A stretch of 8,187 nucleotides of DNA from Azonexus sp. (GTDB taxonomy: Bacteria; Pseudomonadota; Gammaproteobacteria; Burkholderiales; Rhodocyclaceae). Where the stretch lies: assembly GCA_030697085.1 (NCBI GenBank), contig JAUYQT010000039.1:1-8187 (forward strand), in the 5' to 3' direction. Positions 6,351 through 8,187 of this stretch are shown one piece after another (positions within the stretch are counted from its first letter, which is position 1; every line of letters starts with the position of its first letter). The notes below the pieces were generated by a model. That model did no database searches. It was not told where the DNA came from and saw nothing but the letters and a program-made list of their open reading frames with translations. A program made the translations under genes and the position numbers.

Positions 6351-6926
6351 ATGACACGCCGATATTTCATTTTTAGCCTTTTTTTGCTGTCGACCGCAGC
6401 ACTCGCGGCGGCGCCGGAAAATATCGAGCCGCTGGTCATTAACGGTTGCGGCATCTGGCCGCACACCCGTTGCCCGGGGGCCGACTTGCGCCATGCCAAT
6501 TTGGCGGGCAAGAACCTGGCGGGCGCTGATTTGAGCGGCGCCCAGCTAGCCCGGGTTGATCTGCGTGGGGCCAATCTGGCCGGGGCGACACTTGATGGTG
6601 CTGATTTGACCGGGGCCAAAATGAACAAGGTCAGCGCACCGACAGCGACCTTTCGCGGGGCAAAATTGATCGGTGCCGATCTTGAGTTCGCCCGCCTGTT
6701 TCGTGCCGATTTCAGCCATGCCGATCTGACGGCAGCCAATCTGGAGGCGGCCAAGGTGAATTTCGCCTGGTTTGTCGGGGCGCGGCTGAACAATGCCAAT
6801 CTTCAGGAAAGCAAATTTTTTACGGCTAATTTTCGCCAGGCTGATCTTTCCGGCACCTACCGGCGTTTTGCCGTTTTTCAGGACGCTGATTTCGAGGGCT
6901 GCACCCAATGTCCGACCGACTGGTAA
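6351..6926 (+). CDS. Secreted pentapeptide-repeat protein
   Basis: This is a 191-residue protein with a Sec signal peptide (1-19, cleavage after ALA), so it should be periplasmic. Residues 44-183 are 28 uninterrupted A(D/N)LxG-type pentapeptides with Leu, Phe or Met at nearly every central position, which fits exactly seven coils of a right-handed quadrilateral beta-helix. Cysteines flank the helix on both sides: Cys33 and Cys41 before it, Cys184 and Cys187 (GCTQCP) after it. In the periplasm these could form disulfides capping each end. The chosen ATG starts directly at the signal peptide; the ribosome site is weak. The gene overlaps the following cytochrome gene by 19 bp, so the two are probably co-translated. 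Pentapeptide-repeat proteins have no common enzymatic role and often act through protein contacts; here the context suggests a partner in alcohol dehydrogenase electron transfer. The function is not known. Confidence 0.9.
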   Translation: MTRRYFIFSLFLLSTAALAAAPENIEPLVINGCGIWPHTRCPGADLRHANLAGKNLAGADLSGAQLARVDLRGANLAGATLDGADLTGAKMNKVSAPTATFRGAKLIGADLEFARLFRADFSHADLTAANLEAAKVNFAWFVGARLNNANLQESKFFTANFRQADLSGTYRRFAVFQDADFEGCTQCPTDW

Positions 6927-7375
6927 TCATTTTATTGATCCTTGCCGCCATCGGCTTGCCGACGCGGGTTGCGGCCAACGAAGTAGCCATCGCGCCAGCG
7001 ATTGAGCCGACTGGCTTGCCGCCCCTTGGCGCTGTCTGGCGTGAAGCCAATCCCTATCGCGGCAATCCGCTCGCCATCGAGATCGGCCATACGGCCTTTA
7101 ATCAGGCCTGCGCCCGTTGTCATGGTGCCGATGCCAGTACCCATGCCGCCCCGGCGCCGGATCTGCGCAATCTCAATCGCTATTGTCGACGGATCGCCGC
7201 CCCTGAGCTGAACGCCGCCTGCATGCGTGACAATGATGCCTATTTTGCCAAGACGGTACGCCAGGGCAAGGTCATCGTCGGCGTGACTCACATGCCACCT
7301 TGGGAAGGCGTGCTCAAGCAGGAACTGGCCTGGGCGATTCTCAGTTTTATTGAGTCGCGGGTTGGCGGCAAGTAG
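6908..7375 (+). CDS. pedF: Cytochrome c550, PedF type, probable electron acceptor of ExaA
   Basis: This is a 155-residue monohaem cytochrome c with a signal peptide (about 1-23, cleavage after VAA). After a linker comes the PedF-family segment PTGLPPLGAVWREANPYRGN (34-53), then the haem site CARCH (68-72) and the distal ligand Met129 in THMPPWEGVL. PedF-type cytochromes accompany quinoprotein ethanol dehydrogenases and are thought to take electrons from them. The product carries Cys93 and Cys105 in a stretch (NRYCRRIAAPELNAACMRDN) that appears extended compared with the family pattern as I recall it, possibly adding a disulfide. Translation starts inside the preceding pentapeptide-repeat gene, with GAGGG 9 nt before the ATG. 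Alternatives such as a general c-type carrier are less likely given the YRGN motif and context. Confidence 0.88.
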   Translation: MSDRLVIILLILAAIGLPTRVAANEVAIAPAIEPTGLPPLGAVWREANPYRGNPLAIEIGHTAFNQACARCHGADASTHAAPAPDLRNLNRYCRRIAAPELNAACMRDNDAYFAKTVRQGKVIVGVTHMPPWEGVLKQELAWAILSFIESRVGGK

Positions 7376-7443
7376 TAATGAGCGATGTCATGTGGTCAAA
7401 AAGCAATGACAGGCCCTGCGGTCAACCCGGAAAAAGCATGAAA

Positions 7444-7477
7444 AAACGGCGCGCCAGCCAAAGCCGTCGCGCCGTTT
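7444..7477. terminator. Terminator between pedF and the second PQQ dehydrogenase gene
   Basis: A 10-bp perfect stem (AAACGGCGCG, 7444-7453, with CGCGCCGTTT, 7468-7477) has a 14-nt loop. On the minus strand it is followed by six T residues, so it mainly terminates the leftward PQQ dehydrogenase gene. A smaller hairpin, GGCGC-CGAA-GCGCC (7484-7497), lies between it and that gene's stop codon. It may also stop rightward transcription from pedF, although the T-run there is poor. Confidence 0.75.
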
Positions 7478-7512
7478 CGGTCAGGCGCCGAAGCGCCCGA
7501 AAAGACATCAAA

Positions 7513-8187
7513 TTAGTTCTTGTGCAGCTTGAAAACCCACACCGAACCGCCTTGCTCAAGGAAGTTCACGCGCTTGGCGACATCGCCGCCCCACAGCGGC
7601 ACGGCGCCGCCCCAGCCGGTGGTGACCGCAATCATCTGCTCGCCATCCTGTTCCCAGGTGACCGGCGGTGCGACGATACCGGTGCCGACGTTGAAGGACC
7701 AGAGCTCCTTGCCCGTCTTGTCATCCAGCGCCTTCAGGTAGCCTTCCGGGGTGCCGTAAAACACCAGGCCGCCAGCGGTGGTCAGCACGCCACCCCAAAG
7801 CGGGGCGTAGTTTTTGACTTCCCAGACCATCTTGCCAGTCTGCGGGTCCATGGCACGCAGGGAGCCAATGTAGTCGTCGTTCAATGCCTTGATGGTGAAG
7901 CCAGCGCCCAGGTAAGCCGCGCCTTTCTTGTAAGAAACCGGCTCGTTCCAGATATCCATCGACCACTCGTTGGCCGGCACATAGAAGAGGCCGGTTTGCG
8001 GGCTGTAGGCCATTTGTTGCTGGTTTTTGCCGCCGAGGAAGGACGGGGCGGAGAAGACGACTTTGCCCTTCTTGCCATCAGCCTCGTCGGCCGGATTGCC
8101 CGGACGGCCTGCTTCGATGAAGTTCGGACGACCGGTTTCGAGATTGATGCTCGACGCCCAGGTGATCTTGTTCACGAACGGGAAGGC
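7513..8187 (-). CDS. Second PQQ-dependent alcohol dehydrogenase (C-terminal part)
   Basis: The open frame enters from the right edge with [12 protein letters not shown] and runs 224 residues to the stop at 7513-7515. It aligns throughout with the last third of the exaA product: [70 protein letters not shown] and [10 protein letters not shown], ending in [13 protein letters not shown]. It is clearly a paralogue and not a duplicate; for example GGKNQQQM replaces GGTNWMPM. The residues that separate calcium from lanthanide enzymes lie upstream, outside the window, so its metal class is open; some features recall PedH-like enzymes. It converges on the pentapeptide-repeat/pedF pair, with a terminator between. 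A GTG at 8175 is inside the gene and is not its start. Confidence 0.93.
   Translation of the reverse strand, partial: AFPFVNKITWASSINLETGRPNFIEAGRPGNPADEADGKKGKVVFSAPSFLGGKNQQQMAYSPQTGLFYVPANEWSMDIWNEPVSYKKGAAYLGAGFTIKALNDDYIGSLRAMDPQTGKMVWEVKNYAPLWGGVLTTAGGLVFYGTPEGYLKALDDKTGKELWSFNVGTGIVAPPVTWEQDGEQMIAVTTGWGGAVPLWGGDVAKRVNFLEQGGSVWVFKLHKN

Noticed and set aside
6095..6799. A 234-codon minus-strand frame with regular repeats
   Set aside because: Its periodicity is the mirror of the pentapeptide repeats on the plus strand, and it runs through the palindromic intergenic element.

Overview
This window looks like chromosomal DNA from a GC-rich betaproteobacterium, most likely of the Rhodocyclales (inferred from protein similarity and codon usage; no rRNA or other phylogenetic marker is present). 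It is an alcohol-oxidation locus built around periplasmic PQQ-dependent (quinoprotein) dehydrogenases. No pqq biosynthesis gene, mobile element, tRNA or CRISPR array is seen.

Layout. Positions 1-231 (minus) hold the first 77 codons of an NAD-dependent aldehyde dehydrogenase, preceded by a well-matched sigma-54 (-24/-12) promoter at 336-351. A roughly 545-base gene-free stretch follows. It carries that promoter, a plus-strand rho-independent terminator with no gene in front of it (possible small RNA), and the terminator of the next operon. Positions 777-4068 are a four-gene minus-strand operon, in transcription order: histidine kinase, NarL/LuxR-type response regulator (4-nt ATGA overlap), a small periplasmic cytochrome c, and a secreted protein with two Cache domains. 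Divergent from it across a 209-bp promoter region is a complete exaA-type quinoprotein ethanol dehydrogenase (4278-6146). Then come a 204-bp gap with a nested palindrome element, a secreted pentapeptide-repeat protein (6351-6926), and a PedF-type cytochrome c550 that overlaps it (6908-7375). Convergent to these, and cut by the right edge, is the C-terminal third of a second PQQ alcohol dehydrogenase (7513-8187, minus).

How it fits together (inference from family knowledge). ExaA oxidises primary alcohols to aldehydes in the periplasm and passes electrons through PQQ to a soluble cytochrome c, for which the PedF-type protein is the obvious candidate. The cytoplasmic aldehyde dehydrogenase removes the aldehyde. 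The kinase/regulator pair resembles the MoxYX/ExaDE regulators of methanol and ethanol oxidation and probably controls exaA through the divergent promoter, where an inverted repeat overlaps the -35 region.

The least explained parts are the Cache-Cache protein and cytochrome c in the regulatory operon, the disulfide-capped secreted pentapeptide-repeat protein coupled to the electron acceptor, and the possible small RNA upstream of the aldehyde dehydrogenase promoter.
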